DNA of 64,000 nt from Notolepis coatsorum (lineage: Eukaryota; Chordata; Actinopteri; Aulopiformes; Paralepididae), in assembly GCA_963971535.1 (NCBI GenBank), contig CAXASK010002174.1:1-64000 (forward strand), written 5' to 3'. Shown here one piece after another: positions 11,461 to 24,100 of this stretch. Position 1 is the first letter of the stretch; every line of letters begins with the position of its first letter. A program made the translations under genes and the position numbers. The notes under the pieces are model-generated. The model made no database searches, was not told where the DNA came from, and saw only the letters and a program-made list of their open reading frames with translations.

Positions 11461-13696
11461 AGCCCTGGATGAATGATTTGACCCGTTCTGCGAAGCGTGA
11501 GTGCCGCAGAGCCGAGCGCAAATGGAAGAAGGACAAACTGCATGTATCGCTTCACATGCTAAGAGACTGCTGGCATCACTTCCAGAATATTGTACGGGAG
11601 GCTAGGACAACGTATTTTGCGGACATTATCATGTCAAACTGCCATAAGCCCCGTGTTTTGTTTAAGACCATCAATGATGTACTGAATGCACCACTGACTA
11701 CCTGTGTGGAGGCCTCTCGTGCTGCCTGTGAAGGTTTCCTTAATTTCTTTATTGATAAGGTCTCCTCCATTAGGGCTTCTATTTTACCTCCTGTTTATGA
11801 CCCCTCCGTTTTTGTCCCCAGCCCCGCTGTTTTTAACACATTTGTGCCCATGACGCTGTCTTCCTTACAGGAGGTCATTGGCAAAATGAAGCCATCGGGC
11901 TCCCCAGATGATGCTGTTCCACCTCGACTCCTTAAGGAAGTCTTCCCAGCTGTTGGGCCTACTGTAGTTAACATTATAAATAGCAGCCTGTCCTCTGGTG
12001 TGGTCCCGGCACTTTTTAAACATGCGGTTGTGCAGCCCCTGATCAAGAAGCCTGGGCTTGATCCTGCAGCCATGTCAAATTTTAGGCCCATCTCTAAACT
12101 GCCATTTTTATCAAAGATCCTTGAGAAAATTGTCTATACTCAGCTAATGAATTTTTTAAACGAGCACAATATTCTCGAGGTTTTCCAATCTGGTTTTAAA
12201 TCCCTGCACAGCACTGAGTCGGCACTTTTAAGAGTTTTTAATGACATCTTTTTAGCTACTGATTCCAGTGACTGTGTTGTCCTGGTCCTTTTAGACTTGT
12301 CGGCCGCTTTTGACACAGTGGACCATGACATTTTAATTGCCCGCCTTGAACAGTGGGTGGGCATCAGAGGCATAGCCCTTGAATGGTTCATGTCTTACCT
12401 GGCAGATAGATCCTTTTGTGTCAAGCTCGAGGACTCTGTGTCCTCTACTGCCCCCCTATTGTACGGTGTACCCCAGGGCTCGATACTTGGCGCCGTCCTG
12501 TTCTCTATTTATTTATTGCCCCTTGGTTCCATCCTCAGAAAGCACGGCATTCCTTTTCACTGCTACGCTGATGACAGCCAGATCTATATGCCACTAAAAA
12601 AGTCTGGCTCTTTTTCCATAGACCCGCTGACCAAATGCCTCGATGACATTAAATCCTGGATGGCATTGAATTTTTTTAATTTGACTGACAAAAAGACGGA
12701 GGTCATGGTTTTTGGTGGCCCCGCTGTGACTTCACTGCTAGATCTGGGTTCGCTGGCACAACATGTCAAACCAATAGTAAAGAACCTAGGTGTAAAGATC
12801 GACCCAGACCTTAAATTTGACAGCCAGATCAAGGCCGTGGTTAAAACAAGTTTTTTCCAGTTGAGGCAGCTGGCCAAAATTAAGCCCATCCTGCACGCCC
12901 AGCATTTTGAAGCAGTAATCCATGCATTTGTGACTACCAGGCTGGATTACTGCAATGCACTTTATATAGGGGTGAGTGGATCCTCAGTGGCTCGCCTTCA
13001 GATGGTGCAGAACGCCGCTGCCCGTCTTTTAACTGGCACTCGTAAATACGACCACATCTCACCGATTTTATTTTCACTCCACTGGCTCCCAGTGCACTTT
13101 AGGATTCATTTTAAAATTATTTTATTTGCTTTTAAAGCCCTTCATGACCTTGCTCCACCCTACCTCTCTGAGCTGTTGCAGGTCTATACACCTTCTCGCT
13201 CTCTCAGGTCAGCTGACCAGCTGCTCCTAGTAGTGCCTACAACTAGGCGTAAGCTCAGGGGGGACCGTGCTTTCTCCGTTGCCGCCCCCAAAATGTGGAA
13301 TGAGCTGCCACTGCAGATTAGGCAGGCCTCATCACTGCCCCGTTTTAAAGGCCTCCTTAAGACCCACCTCTTCTCTCTGGCTTTCGACACCATGTAGCTT
13401 GTTGATTTTATGATCTTATTGTCTTACTGTGTTGTTGTTGTATCGTTTTGTTACTGTTTCCCTTGCTTTTAATTTTTTTTTTTGTAAGTACTCTGATCTA
13501 TTTAAACTTGTATTGCTGCCTATATTTACCAAATGTTTTTTATCTCTGTTTTGGTACTCTTTTTTTCTTTTTCTTTTTTTTTTTCTATTTTTAGTGCTGC
13601 TAATAGTTTTTAATATGCTCCCCCTGTACAGCACTTTGTGCCCCTGTGGCTGTTAAAGCGCTTTATAAATAAAGTTGGATTGGATTGGATTGGATT
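11461..13696 (+). mobile_element. L2-type LINE, 5'-truncated
   Basis: A 642-codon RT ORF with no endonuclease domain is followed by a short 3' UTR and a TTGGA-type pentamer tail (13675-13696), typical of L2/CR1-group LINEs in fish. The 5' end falls between the endonuclease and RT domains, as expected for incomplete reverse transcription. Confidence 0.85.
11469..13397 (+). CDS. L2-type reverse transcriptase, partial ORF2 (642 aa)
   Basis: The product would copy its own RNA at a nicked target. Visible RT motifs are the SxFRPIS block (nt ~12076), LDLSAAFDTVDH with the first catalytic aspartate (nt ~12292), the GVPQGSILG block (nt ~12463) and YADDSQIY (nt ~12562) with the catalytic aspartate pair. 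A C-terminal region ending near KTHLFSLAFD is typical of L2/CR1-group LINEs. The frame is open from the 5' truncation to the stop, so this copy is young or lightly mutated. It lacks the AP-endonuclease half and cannot be autonomous. The ATG at 11469 is simply the first in frame and is not a native start. Confidence 0.85.
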   Translation: MNDLTRSAKRECRRAERKWKKDKLHVSLHMLRDCWHHFQNIVREARTTYFADIIMSNCHKPRVLFKTINDVLNAPLTTCVEASRAACEGFLNFFIDKVSSIRASILPPVYDPSVFVPSPAVFNTFVPMTLSSLQEVIGKMKPSGSPDDAVPPRLLKEVFPAVGPTVVNIINSSLSSGVVPALFKHAVVQPLIKKPGLDPAAMSNFRPISKLPFLSKILEKIVYTQLMNFLNEHNILEVFQSGFKSLHSTESALLRVFNDIFLATDSSDCVVLVLLDLSAAFDTVDHDILIARLEQWVGIRGIALEWFMSYLADRSFCVKLEDSVSSTAPLLYGVPQGSILGAVLFSIYLLPLGSILRKHGIPFHCYADDSQIYMPLKKSGSFSIDPLTKCLDDIKSWMALNFFNLTDKKTEVMVFGGPAVTSLLDLGSLAQHVKPIVKNLGVKIDPDLKFDSQIKAVVKTSFFQLRQLAKIKPILHAQHFEAVIHAFVTTRLDYCNALYIGVSGSSVARLQMVQNAAARLLTGTRKYDHISPILFSLHWLPVHFRIHFKIILFAFKALHDLAPPYLSELLQVYTPSRSLRSADQLLLVVPTTRRKLRGDRAFSVAAPKMWNELPLQIRQASSLPRFKGLLKTHLFSLAFDTM

Positions 13697-14170
13697 TTGG
13701 ACACCATTTTGAAAATTAAGCCTCTTCGGAAGGTGTATTTCCCTAAAACTTTAGTATGTTCCTAAGTATGTCTAGGGGTACTTGGGGTACCAGAATCAAA
13801 TGACAAAATCATTTATATAATTTTTATATTGACATATATATAGCCATTTTAAGCTTGGCCAGCCGCAATTTTGGACGCCATCTTGAAAATGAAGCCTTTC
13901 TGGAAGGTGTATTTTCCTAGATTTTTAGTATGTTAGTGAGCATGCCCAGAGGTACCAGAATCAGTTGAGAAATCCTTTGCACCATTTTCTTAATTTGAGA
14001 TATAGCCATTGTAATCGCCCCGGCGCCATCTGGGACGCCATCTTGGAAATGACGGCTTTCGGAGGGGTCGATTTTGGTCGACTTTTAGTATGTTATTTAG
14101 CACGCCCAATACTACCAGAATCCATTGAAAAACCTTTTGTATCAATTTTTTTGGGGTTAAACCATATATT
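13697..14170 (+). repeat. ~150-bp degenerate tandem units (GCCATCTTG family)
   Basis: About three units share GACGCCATCTTG, TTTTAGTATGTT, TACCAGAATC and TTTGAGATATAGCCATT in the same order. With 11173-11460 they form one array interrupted by the L2. Confidence 0.65.
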
Positions 14171-14180
14171 GACTCGCCTA

Positions 14181-14525
14181 GAAGAGGAGCTCAGGGCTCA
14201 GAGTAGGGTGGTTTTATGATGAAGAACTCAGGGCTCAGAATAGGATGGTTTTATGATGAAGAGGAGCTCAGTCCTAAGAATAGGGTGGTTTTATGATGAA
14301 GAGGAGCTCAGGGCTCAGAGTAGGATGGTTTTATGATGAATAGGAGCTCAGAGTAAGGTGGTTTTATGATGAAGAGGAGCTCAGGGCTCAGAATAGGATG
14401 GTTTTATGATGAAGAGGAGCTCAGGGCTCAGAGGAGGATGGTTTTATGATGAATAGGAGCTCAGAGTAGGGTGGTTTTATGATGAAGAGGAGCTCAGGGC
14501 TCAGGGCTCAGGGCTCAGAGTAGGA
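14181..14525 (+). repeat. 40-bp minisatellite
   Basis: Roughly nine units of GAAGAGGAGCTCAGGG followed by CTCAGARTAGGRTGG and TTTTATGAT, some lacking the GGGCTCAG part. It ends 50 bp before the proposed transposon terminus. Confidence 0.9.
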
Positions 14526-14578
14526 TCTCCAAGGAGCTCAGTTCACATCCAGATTGAACACGACTCCACTTAATTTAA

Positions 14579-14590
14579 AGGGGCTATGCA
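14579..14590 (+). repeat. Proposed left terminal inverted repeat
   Basis: AGGGGCTATGCA directly after TTAA, compared with AGGTGTCATGCA on the opposite strand at the right end. Confidence 0.4.
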
Positions 14591-14889
14591 TTATAAATGT
14601 CATTTTTCAGTCTCTAGCATTGTATTATAGTAATAGGAGTTCGTATCAATGTGTTTTTGGGCCTAAATACTATATTGACGAATTCCTCAGCTACAGCCCA
14701 TCCCCTGTTTGCCTCTAGTAAATCAGGTCATGTTGATTTGACGACCTGGTGCACGTCACAGGGCGCTGTTTATAGCGCAAGGTGATGTGATTGGCTGTGT
14801 GGTTTTACCTAATGCCCGCCTCCATTCTTGGTACCTGGAGCCGATACAACCTGGAAACAGAAATTGCCGTCACTCGCCTCAATTTCACG

Positions 14890-15171
14890 ATGAGCAGCAA
14901 ACCCCGCAGAACATGTAATGTTCCTGGTTGTAGAGCTACCGAGAAGTCTTTGCACAGTTTCCCCGTTGATGCCGAACTTCGCCAACAATGGAACAAGTTC
15001 CTTTTTGGTGACCCTCCAAGTTCCGTCGCAACGTCTAATACTCGGGTTTGTACTGCACATTTCTCCGCCGACGACGTCACCAATCAAGGTATTTTTGATG
15101 CTGGAGTGGTCTCCATGTTGGTTCTGACCAAAAGAGCTGTGCCTTCAATACGCGACCCGACACAAGAAATA
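14890..15171 (+). CDS. Exon 1 of the THAP gene: THAP zinc finger
   Basis: 94 codons from ATG 14890 to donor GTAAGT at 15172. The C-x4-C-x39-C-x2-H spacing, a conserved tryptophan at residue 34, proline at 25 and the terminal AVPSI motif define a C2CH THAP DNA-binding domain. An upstream in-frame start at 14791 exists, but the THAP domain starts naturally at 14890. Confidence 0.92.
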
Positions 15172-18100
15172 GTAAGTAGATATGTCGTGTGAGATATGTT
15201 ATCATAAATACCATCTAACGTTATAGTAACTGCTGCTCTTTATAAAGTAACGTTATAGAAAACTATTGAAGCAAGCTAGTCATAACTTCTAAATAAAAGA
15301 ACACAACTAGTGAGAGGTAAACAAGGTAACGTTATATTTAGTGGCTTGTATTATATTGTAATTGATTTACGATTTGGTAACTCTTAGGCCACCACAAGTT
15401 CCAGCGGCAATGTACGCCTTTCTCCTGATTCAAGGGACTTCAGTTGCCAGACAGACAACCCAAAGATTCGTTCTGTTGGTACACAGCTTTCTATGAAAAC
15501 ACTTCGTTCGCATGTCAAGAGTCAAGGTAGGTTTGTAACTCAGTGTGATGTAATGTAATAATGTGTAATAATGTGACCCAGAATTGTTTAGATTGGCCCC
15601 CTTCACCCACCGCTTTCACCCAAAGCTGTAAAGGAATGTGGATTGTTTGTATAGTGTCTCCCCCCCCCCCACCTCCAATGTAAATTACCCAGTATGGTTG
15701 TCAATATACAGTATATATACAGTATATACAGTCAAATGTATATACTCCCTTTTCTTGACTCCTTCAGTATCACAAACAGTACTGTATTTGCAAATCAAAT
15801 TTAGCTCTAGTGTGGTGACCCATGTTGGCGTTACACAGGTCACAATGCTAGCTCTAGTGGTGACCATGTTGTTGTTACGCAGGTCATAATGCTAGCTCTA
15901 GTGTGGTGACCATGTTGCTGTTACACCAGGTCACAATGCTAGCTCTAGTGTGGTGACCATGTTGGTGTTACGCCAGAGCAGGTCACAATGCTAGCTCTAG
16001 TGTGGTGACCATGTTGGTGTTACACCAGGTCACAATGCTAGCTCTAGTGTGGTGACCATGTTGGTGTTACACCAGGTCACAATGCTAGCTCTAGTGTGGT
16101 GACCATGTTGGTGTTACACCAGGTCATAATGCTAGCTCTAGTGTGGTGACCATGTTGCTGTTACACAGGTCACAATGCTAGCTCTAGTGTGGTGACCATG
16201 TTGCTGTTACACCAGGTCACAATGCTAGCTCTAGTGTGGTGACCATGTTGCTGTTACACCAGGTCACAATGCTAGCTCTAGTGTGGTGACCATGTTGCTG
16301 TTACACCAGGTCACAATGCTAGCTCTAGTGTGGTGACCATGTTGGTGTTACACCAGGTCACAATGCTAGCTCTAGTGTGGTGACCATGTTGGTGTTACAC
16401 AGGTCACAATGCTAGCTCTAGTGTGGTGACCATGTTGGTGTTACGCCAGAGCAGGTCACAATGTGTGAGTGTGTGAGTGTGTGAGTGAGTGAGTGAGTCA
16501 GTGAGTCAGTGAGTGAGTGAGTGAGTGAGTGAGCAAAGTTATCAATAAATCCCTTGTTTGACTAAACTATGTTTTGTAAATAGGTGTTCAGGCGAAAGTC
16601 GTGTCGGTCTCGGTGGGGACACAAAATACTGGATACTGGTCTAATCAACAGGGACCATCCACGTCAACACCTGTGAAGGGGTTTAGACCCAGTAAAAGAC
16701 CACGACTGGAGTCTGATGACGATGGAGTGACCGACAGCTCGATCGATGTTCCAGAGCCGAAGGATTCCACTTTCAACATTGACTCTTTGATTAGCGAGCC
16801 CTCGATTCTAGCGTAAGTTAGTTGTTACAAACATCTCCATGGCCCGTAAAAATACAAAAGCTATATAGTTGTGCCGTGTTATTTATTTGTGTTTTTCTCG
16901 AGCAGGGAACCGTCAAAACCAATCTATGAGGTCCAGAAATACATCGTTTACAAAGACAGTCTACTGGAATTATTTCAACAGTGTCCGGTGTGCGATGCTC
17001 AATGTCATATCACCAAAACTACGCGAGGGACCTTCTTGGCTGTCTCCCAAGTTTGCCCCGGTTGTAAATACAGCCGTAAATGGGCGAGTCAGCCTCTCAT
17101 CGGCAGCACACCAGCTGGAAATATTCAGCTTTCTGCAGCAGTTTTTTTCACTGGCTCATCTTTCACCCAAATGGAGAAGGTATTTGATTTGATTGATTTG
17201 ATTGACAAGTCAGATATACATTATGTTTTTGTTTGTGATTCACACGTGCATATTAACAAAGCGTTATTCATTTATTCTTTTAGGTCCTAAATGCGTTACA
17301 CGTCTCCACAATAAAGTACAGAGCATTTCGGGAACACGCCAAGAAGTTCTTGGAACCTGCTGTTACCCTCGCCAGATTAAGCAAGAAAGAAAGCGTGATA
17401 ATCGGCGGTGACATGCGAGCCGATAGTCCAGGTTAGAAAAAGCTCCCCAATGACAAATTCCTACTTTATGAATACATTTTTAATATTGCACTACATTGAT
17501 TGAAATTGTTATTATTATTTTCAACAGGCCACAGTGCTAAGTACGGAAGTTACTCTGTGATGGAACTCGCCACCAATCATGTCATAGACGTCCAACTAAT
17601 TCAGGTAATTAACAAGTCTGAAGAGACACTGCACCCTTCATTGTGCTCAAACGAACACAAAGCTCTCGGTCTTGAATCTTGAATCGCTGTAGGTGTGAAG
17701 TGGTCTGGCTGGCTGTGTGTGTGAGCGGGGTGTGAAGTGGTCTGGCTGGCTGTGTGTGTGAGCGGGGGTTAGGAAATGTTAATTGTGGAATTTTGAAAAG
17801 GCTATTTCATTGCTCTTCCCTTCCTTGTTCCAGAGCAATGAGGTGGGAGGCAGCTACCCAATGGAACTAGAGGGCTTGAGGAGAAGCCTCGCTCTTCTGG
17901 ACGCCAAATCCGTGACCTTGGACTGTATTGTCACAGACCGTCACCCGCAGATCCAAAAGTACCTGAGAGATCACGACATCAAACACTTCTACGATGTGTG
18001 GCACGTGGCCAAAGGTATGTCGAAAGGCATCCCACATTCAATCCCACCCCTCCTACCAACCCCCCCCCACCCACCCAACCAGTACTGTAATTGCAAATCT

Positions 18101-21100
18101 GGTATGTCAAAAAATGTATAGATGTAGCAGTACTCCAACCAGTCAATCAAGTTTGTAAATGGTAAATGGTGCATTTATATAACGCTTTTATCCAAAGCGC
18201 TTTACAATTTGTTCCTCACTTTTTTCACCCACCCATTCACTCACACATTCACGGCAGAGGCAGCCATGCAAGGTGCAAACCAGCTCATCGGGAGGGAGCA
18301 ATTCCACCCCTCCTACCAACACCCCCCCCCCCCCCCCCACCCACCCAACCAGTACTGTAATTGCAAATCTGGTATGTCAAAAAATGTATAGATGTAGCAG
18401 TACTCCAACCAGTCAATCAAGTTTGTAAATGGTAAATGGTGCATTTATATAACGCTTTTATCCAAAGCGCTTTACAATTTGTTCCTCACTTTTTTCACCC
18501 ACCCATTCACTCACACATTCACGGCAGAGGCAGCCATGCAAGGTGCAAACCAGCTCATCGGGAGGGAGCAATTCCACCCCTCCTACCAACCCCCCCCCCC
18601 CCCCCCCACCCAACCAGTACTGTAATTGCAAATCTGGTATGTCAAAAAATGTATAGATGTAGCAGTACTCCAACCAGTCAATCAAGTTTGTAAATGGTAA
18701 ATGGTGCATTTATATAACGCTTTTATCCAAAGCGCTTTACAATTTGTTCCTCACTTCTTTCACCCACCCATTCACTCACACATTCACGGCAGAGGCAGCC
18801 ATGCAAGGTGCAAACCAGCTCATCGGGAGGGAGCAATTCCACCCCTCCTACCAACCCCCCCCCCCCCCCACCCACCCAACCAGTACTGTAATTGCAAATC
18901 TGGTATGTCAAAAAATGTATAGATGTAGCAGTACTCCAACCAGTCAATCAAGTTTGTAAATGGTAAATGGTGCATTTATATAACGCTTTTATCCAAAGCG
19001 CTTTACAATTTGTTCCTCACTTTTTTCACCCACCCATTCACTCACACATTCACGGCAGAGGCAGCCATGCAAGGTGCAAACCAGCTCATCGGGAGGGAGC
19101 AATTCCACCCCTCCTACCAACCCCCCCCCCCCCCCACCCACCCAACCAGTACTGTAATTGCAAATCTGGTATGTCAAAAAATGTATAGATGTAGCAGTAT
19201 TCCAACCAGTCAATCAAGTTTGTAAATGGTAAATGGTGCATTTATATAACGCTTTTATCCAAAGCGCTTTACAATTTGTTCCTCACTTTTTTCACCCACC
19301 CATTCACTCACACATTCACGGCAGAGGCAGCCATGCAAGGTGCAAACCAGCTCATCGGGAGGGAGCAATTCCACCCCTCCTACCAACCCCCCCCCCCACC
19401 CACCCAACCAGTACTGTAATAGCAAATCTGGTATGTCAAAAAATGTAGATGTAGCAGTACTGTCTATCTGTATGTCATGTATGTCATACGACTGTTATGT
19501 AATGTTATGTTATGTTATGTAATTCAAGGTCTGTCTAAGAAGCTTGACAAAATTGCACAGGCGAAAGACTGCAAGGTCATAAAAAAGTGGCGCCCGCACA
19601 TTTCTAACCACCTCTACTGGACAGCTGCCACGTCGAAGTCTGCCGATGAGAGGGTTGCTAGGTGGAAGTCATGTCTCAATCACATGATGAATGTACATGA
19701 ACACGACGAAGAACCACTCTATCCGCGTTGTCTTCATGCTGACCGTGTATCAAGAGATAGTAGCAAGTGGGTTAAACCTGGTATGTCTGTCTGTCTTTCA
19801 TCATGAATATATACTCAACATATTTATTTATGTCCTCATTCTAGATTGGTGTGATTTACAAATGTATACTTGCTTGAATAATTCTAATCTACTGTAATAT
19901 ACTCTAATGAAATATCTGAATGCAATTTCTTTTTTACTTTAGACTCAAAACCGGCCCACCAGCTCGAGAAGGTTTTGCTAAACACAAGGATCATCAAAGA
20001 TGTCGCCAAATTGAGTCCACACCATCAAACGTCTTCATTGGAGTCCTATCACAGTGTGATTTTACGTTTTGCCCCAAAAAACGTGGTTTTTTCGTACATA
20101 GGAATGCTTTGCAGGTATTTTATATTGTGTACAAATGACTAATTATGGACTCCTGATTTGTCAAATAACTCATTATGTTGCATTAGATAACCTCAGTCTT
20201 GCGTTGCTGGTAGGGTTAGCTTGCCTAGTGCAGCTTTCAATACACAGTAGCAGGAGTTGGTTGGGCTTGACGTGCCGAGACAGCTTGTACACAACCCTCA
20301 GCCTGTCTGGCCTCACGTGGTATGAGGCTGCAATCCATCACCTGGAAGACAATAGGCGTGGGAAGAGGACTAACAAGCCAACTCCAAAAGCCCTCCAGGG
20401 GGTTGGGCGAGGGGCTAACATCCCCACCCCGTAAAACACTATATTGTTACAGAAACGCCAACAAGAGAAAAACAAGACATCAACACCTTGGCCCAGGGAA
20501 GAGAAGGGTCTTCGATAAGAAGGTCTATGACACCATGTGGTGAAAGCCAGAAGTCTCTGGAAGCCACACGGCCGATCACCCTTCTTTCGTCCAGGGCTGC
20601 CCATATCGGTACGTGGAACGTGAGAACCATGTATGAGATGGGTAAGACATTTCAAGTAGCAGCAGTGATGAGGAACTATAATCTCACGCTGCTCGGAATA
20701 AGTGAGACAAGATGGACACAGTCCGGACAGAAACGACTGGCCTCAGGAGAGTTACTGCTGTACTCCGGACACGAAGAGGACAATGCCTCCCACACCCAAG
20801 GAGTAGCACTGATGCTATCTAAAACAGCACAGACGGCGCTCATAGGATGGGAAGCCCATGGTCCAAGGATCATCACCGCATCCTTTCGAACCAAGAAGAA
20901 GAGGATCAATATGAACATCATACAGTGCTACGCTCCTACCAATGACAGCGAGGAAGCAGACAAAGACCAGTTCTACAACAGACTGCAGTCCATTATAGAA
21001 AAGCACCCAGAGAGAGACATCACAATCCTGATGGGAGACCTTAATGCCAAGATCGGAAGTGACAACAGGGGGTACGAAGATATAATGGGAAGACACGGAT

Positions 21101-24100
21101 TGGGGGCCATGAATGAAAATGGGGAGAGGCTGGCGGACCTGTGCGCTATGAACAACTTGGTCATTGGCGGCAGTGTTTTTCCCCATAAGAACATCCACAA
21201 GGCCACTTGGGTATCGCCAGACCACATAACCGAGAACCAGATTGACCATGTCTGTATCAGCAAGAAATTCAGGAGGTCCATGCAGGATATAAGAGTAAAG
21301 AGAGGAGCAGATGTGGCTTCAGACCACCACCTTGTCGTAGCCAGCCTGAAGCTGAAGCTGAGAAAGAACTGGATGTCGGCACATACAACACGACACAGGT
21401 ACAACACAGCTTCCTTGAGAGACGCCAGTAAGCTGGAAGAGTTCAGAGTAACACTCAGCAACAAGTTCCAAGTTTTACAGGAGCTGTTGGAAGAGGACGA
21501 GTGCACCCTGGAGAACAGTTGGAAGGAGATAAAAGAGGCAGTAACGTCTACCTGCCAGGAAGTTCTTGGCCCCAAGAAGCACCAGCACAAGGAGTGGATC
21601 TCAGGGGACAGTCTGCGAAAGATCCAAGAGAGGAGGGAGAAGAAGGCGGCAGTGAACAACAGCCGGACAAGAGCAGAGAAGGCCAAGGCACAAGAAAGGT
21701 ATGCAGAAGGAAACAAGCTAGTAAAGAAGAGCATCAGAGCAGACAAGCGAAGGTATATAGATGACCTGGCAACAGAGGCAGAGCAAGCAGCAAGAGAGGG
21801 GAATATGAGAGAACTGTACAACATCACCAAGAAGCTGGCAGGAAAGTACAGCAAACCAGAACGACCTGTGAAGGACAAAGAGGGAAGACCGATAACAACG
21901 GGAGAGGAGCAACAAAAGAACAGATGGATGGAGTATTTTGAAGAACTTCTAAACCGGCCAGCACCACAGAACCCACCAGACATCGCACAGGCTGACACAG
22001 ACCTACCCATAGCCTGCAACGCACCAACCAGGGAAGAAATTAGGAAGGCTATCAAGCAGCTGAGGAACGGAAAGGCTGCAGGACCAGACAACATCCCTGC
22101 GGAGGCACTGAAGTCAGATATAGAAACCACGGTGAAGATGCTCCACCCACTCTTCATGAAGATATGGGAGGAAGAAGACGTGCCAGGAGATTGGAAAGAG
22201 GGCTATCTCATCAAGATCCCAAAGAAAGGCGACCTTAGCAATTGCGCAAATTACAGAGGGATCACACTGCTATCAGTGCCAGGGAAAGTTTTTAACAGAG
22301 TAATCTTGAACAGGATGAAGGACCTCATCGATGGACAACTCCGCGATGAGCAAGCTGGTTTCCGCAAGGACCGATCCTGCACAGACCAAATTGCAGTGCT
22401 GCGCATCATCGTGGAGCAGTCGATAGAGTGGAACTCGCCCCTGTACATCAATTTTGTGGACTATGAGAAAGCCTTTGACAGCCTAGACAGAGAGACCCTC
22501 TGGAAGCTTCTCCGACATTACGGGGTGCCGACCAAGATTGTTTCCATCATCAGGAACTCCTATGAGAGACTGACATGCAAGGTGGTCCACGGAGGGCAGC
22601 TCACAGAGGCATTCCAAATGAAGACCGGGGTCAGACAAGGTTGTCTGCTCTCGCCCTTCCTCTTCCTGCTGGCCATTGACTGGATAATGAAGACCTCCAC
22701 AGCACAGAGAAGGTACGGGATTCAGTGGACACCTTGGACGCAACTTGACGACTTGGACTATGCTGACGATTTGGCACTACTGTCGCACACCCAACAACAG
22801 ATGCAGGAGAAGACCAACAACGTGGCATCCACTTCCGCGCAAGTGGGACTCAACATCCACAAAGGCAAGACTAAGATCCTCAAGACCAATGCAGCAAACA
22901 ACACCAACACAATCATGCTGGATGGCGAGGCTTTGGAAGAAGTTGAAGCCTTTACCTACCTTGGCAGTGTTATTGACAAGCAGGGCGGCACAGATGCTGA
23001 CATTAGAGCACGAATAAGGAAAGCACGTACAGCATTCGTGCAATTACGGAACATCTGGAGCTCAAAAGAACTGACTTCCAACACCAAAGTCAGATTCTTT
23101 AACACCAACGTCAAGGCAGTCCTATTATATGGAGCAGAGACGTGGAGAACTACAGCTGCAAGCATCAGGAAAGTGCAGGTCTTCATTAACAGCTGCCTGC
23201 GAAAGGTCATCAACATCCGATGGCCAGACACCATCAGCAACTGCGAACTCTGGCAGAGAACAAACCAGCTGCCTGCAGAAGAAGAAATTAAGAAACGCAG
23301 ATGGCGCTGGATAGGCCACACCCTGCGAAAGCCCGCAAGTACCATCACCAGACAAGCCCTAACATGGAACCCGCAGGGCAAGCGGAAAAGGGGCCGCCCG
23401 AGAAACACCTGGCGCAGAGACCTGGAGGCAGACACCAAGACCATGAAGATGACCTGGAACCAACTGGAGAGAACAGCTCAAGACAGAGATGCTTGGAGAT
23501 CACTTGTTGACGGCCTATGCCCCAGAAGGGGTAGCAGGCGTAAGTAAGTAAGTAAGTAAGATAACCTCAGATCAACTACAAATATATTGCTTGTGCTTAT
23601 TGAAATTTTCCTTTCAGACTATACCTAGCTGCCATGCATTTCAATGAAAACTCAAATCGCCAGCAAGCCATAAACGCTTCTGGAGAGCTGGCGTACAAGA
23701 TGAGTTTTCCAAAGGCCAAAAAAGGTGGACACACAATAAAACCAAGGAAAATCCCAGCAACAGTCAGTAAGTAAAAATATCAACATTTATTATTGCACAC
23801 ACATGACCTATATAAATAGAAAAATATTTCCACTTACAGTGGAATACAATAAATTGAATAAATAATAACCTTTTTAACATGACAAAACAAATAACAATTT
23901 CTCATTTACAGACTATGTCAACCAGCTAATGGAGCTACTGTTTGACTTCGTCCTTCGTGACCCCCAACAATATATCCAGGTGGTAGAGGCGATTGCCATC
24001 CCAGAACATTTGTGCGCACAGTTCGACAGGCCTTCCATGGAAGAAGCGGTTTCCAGTGTAGTAACTTCCTAGCTTTAACTCCTACTCTGCGTTGTGATTT

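Noticed and set aside
15803..16462. CRISPR-like array
   Set aside because: Units are contiguous tandem repeats with no unique spacers, in a eukaryotic intron.
18166..19448. Repeated 71-85-aa ORFs starting MVHLYN
   Set aside because: Same ORF in each unit of the 266-bp array; reflects repeat structure.
20973..22157. 394-aa minus ORF
   Set aside because: Antisense shadow of the RTE ORF, whose frame has clear endonuclease and RT motifs.
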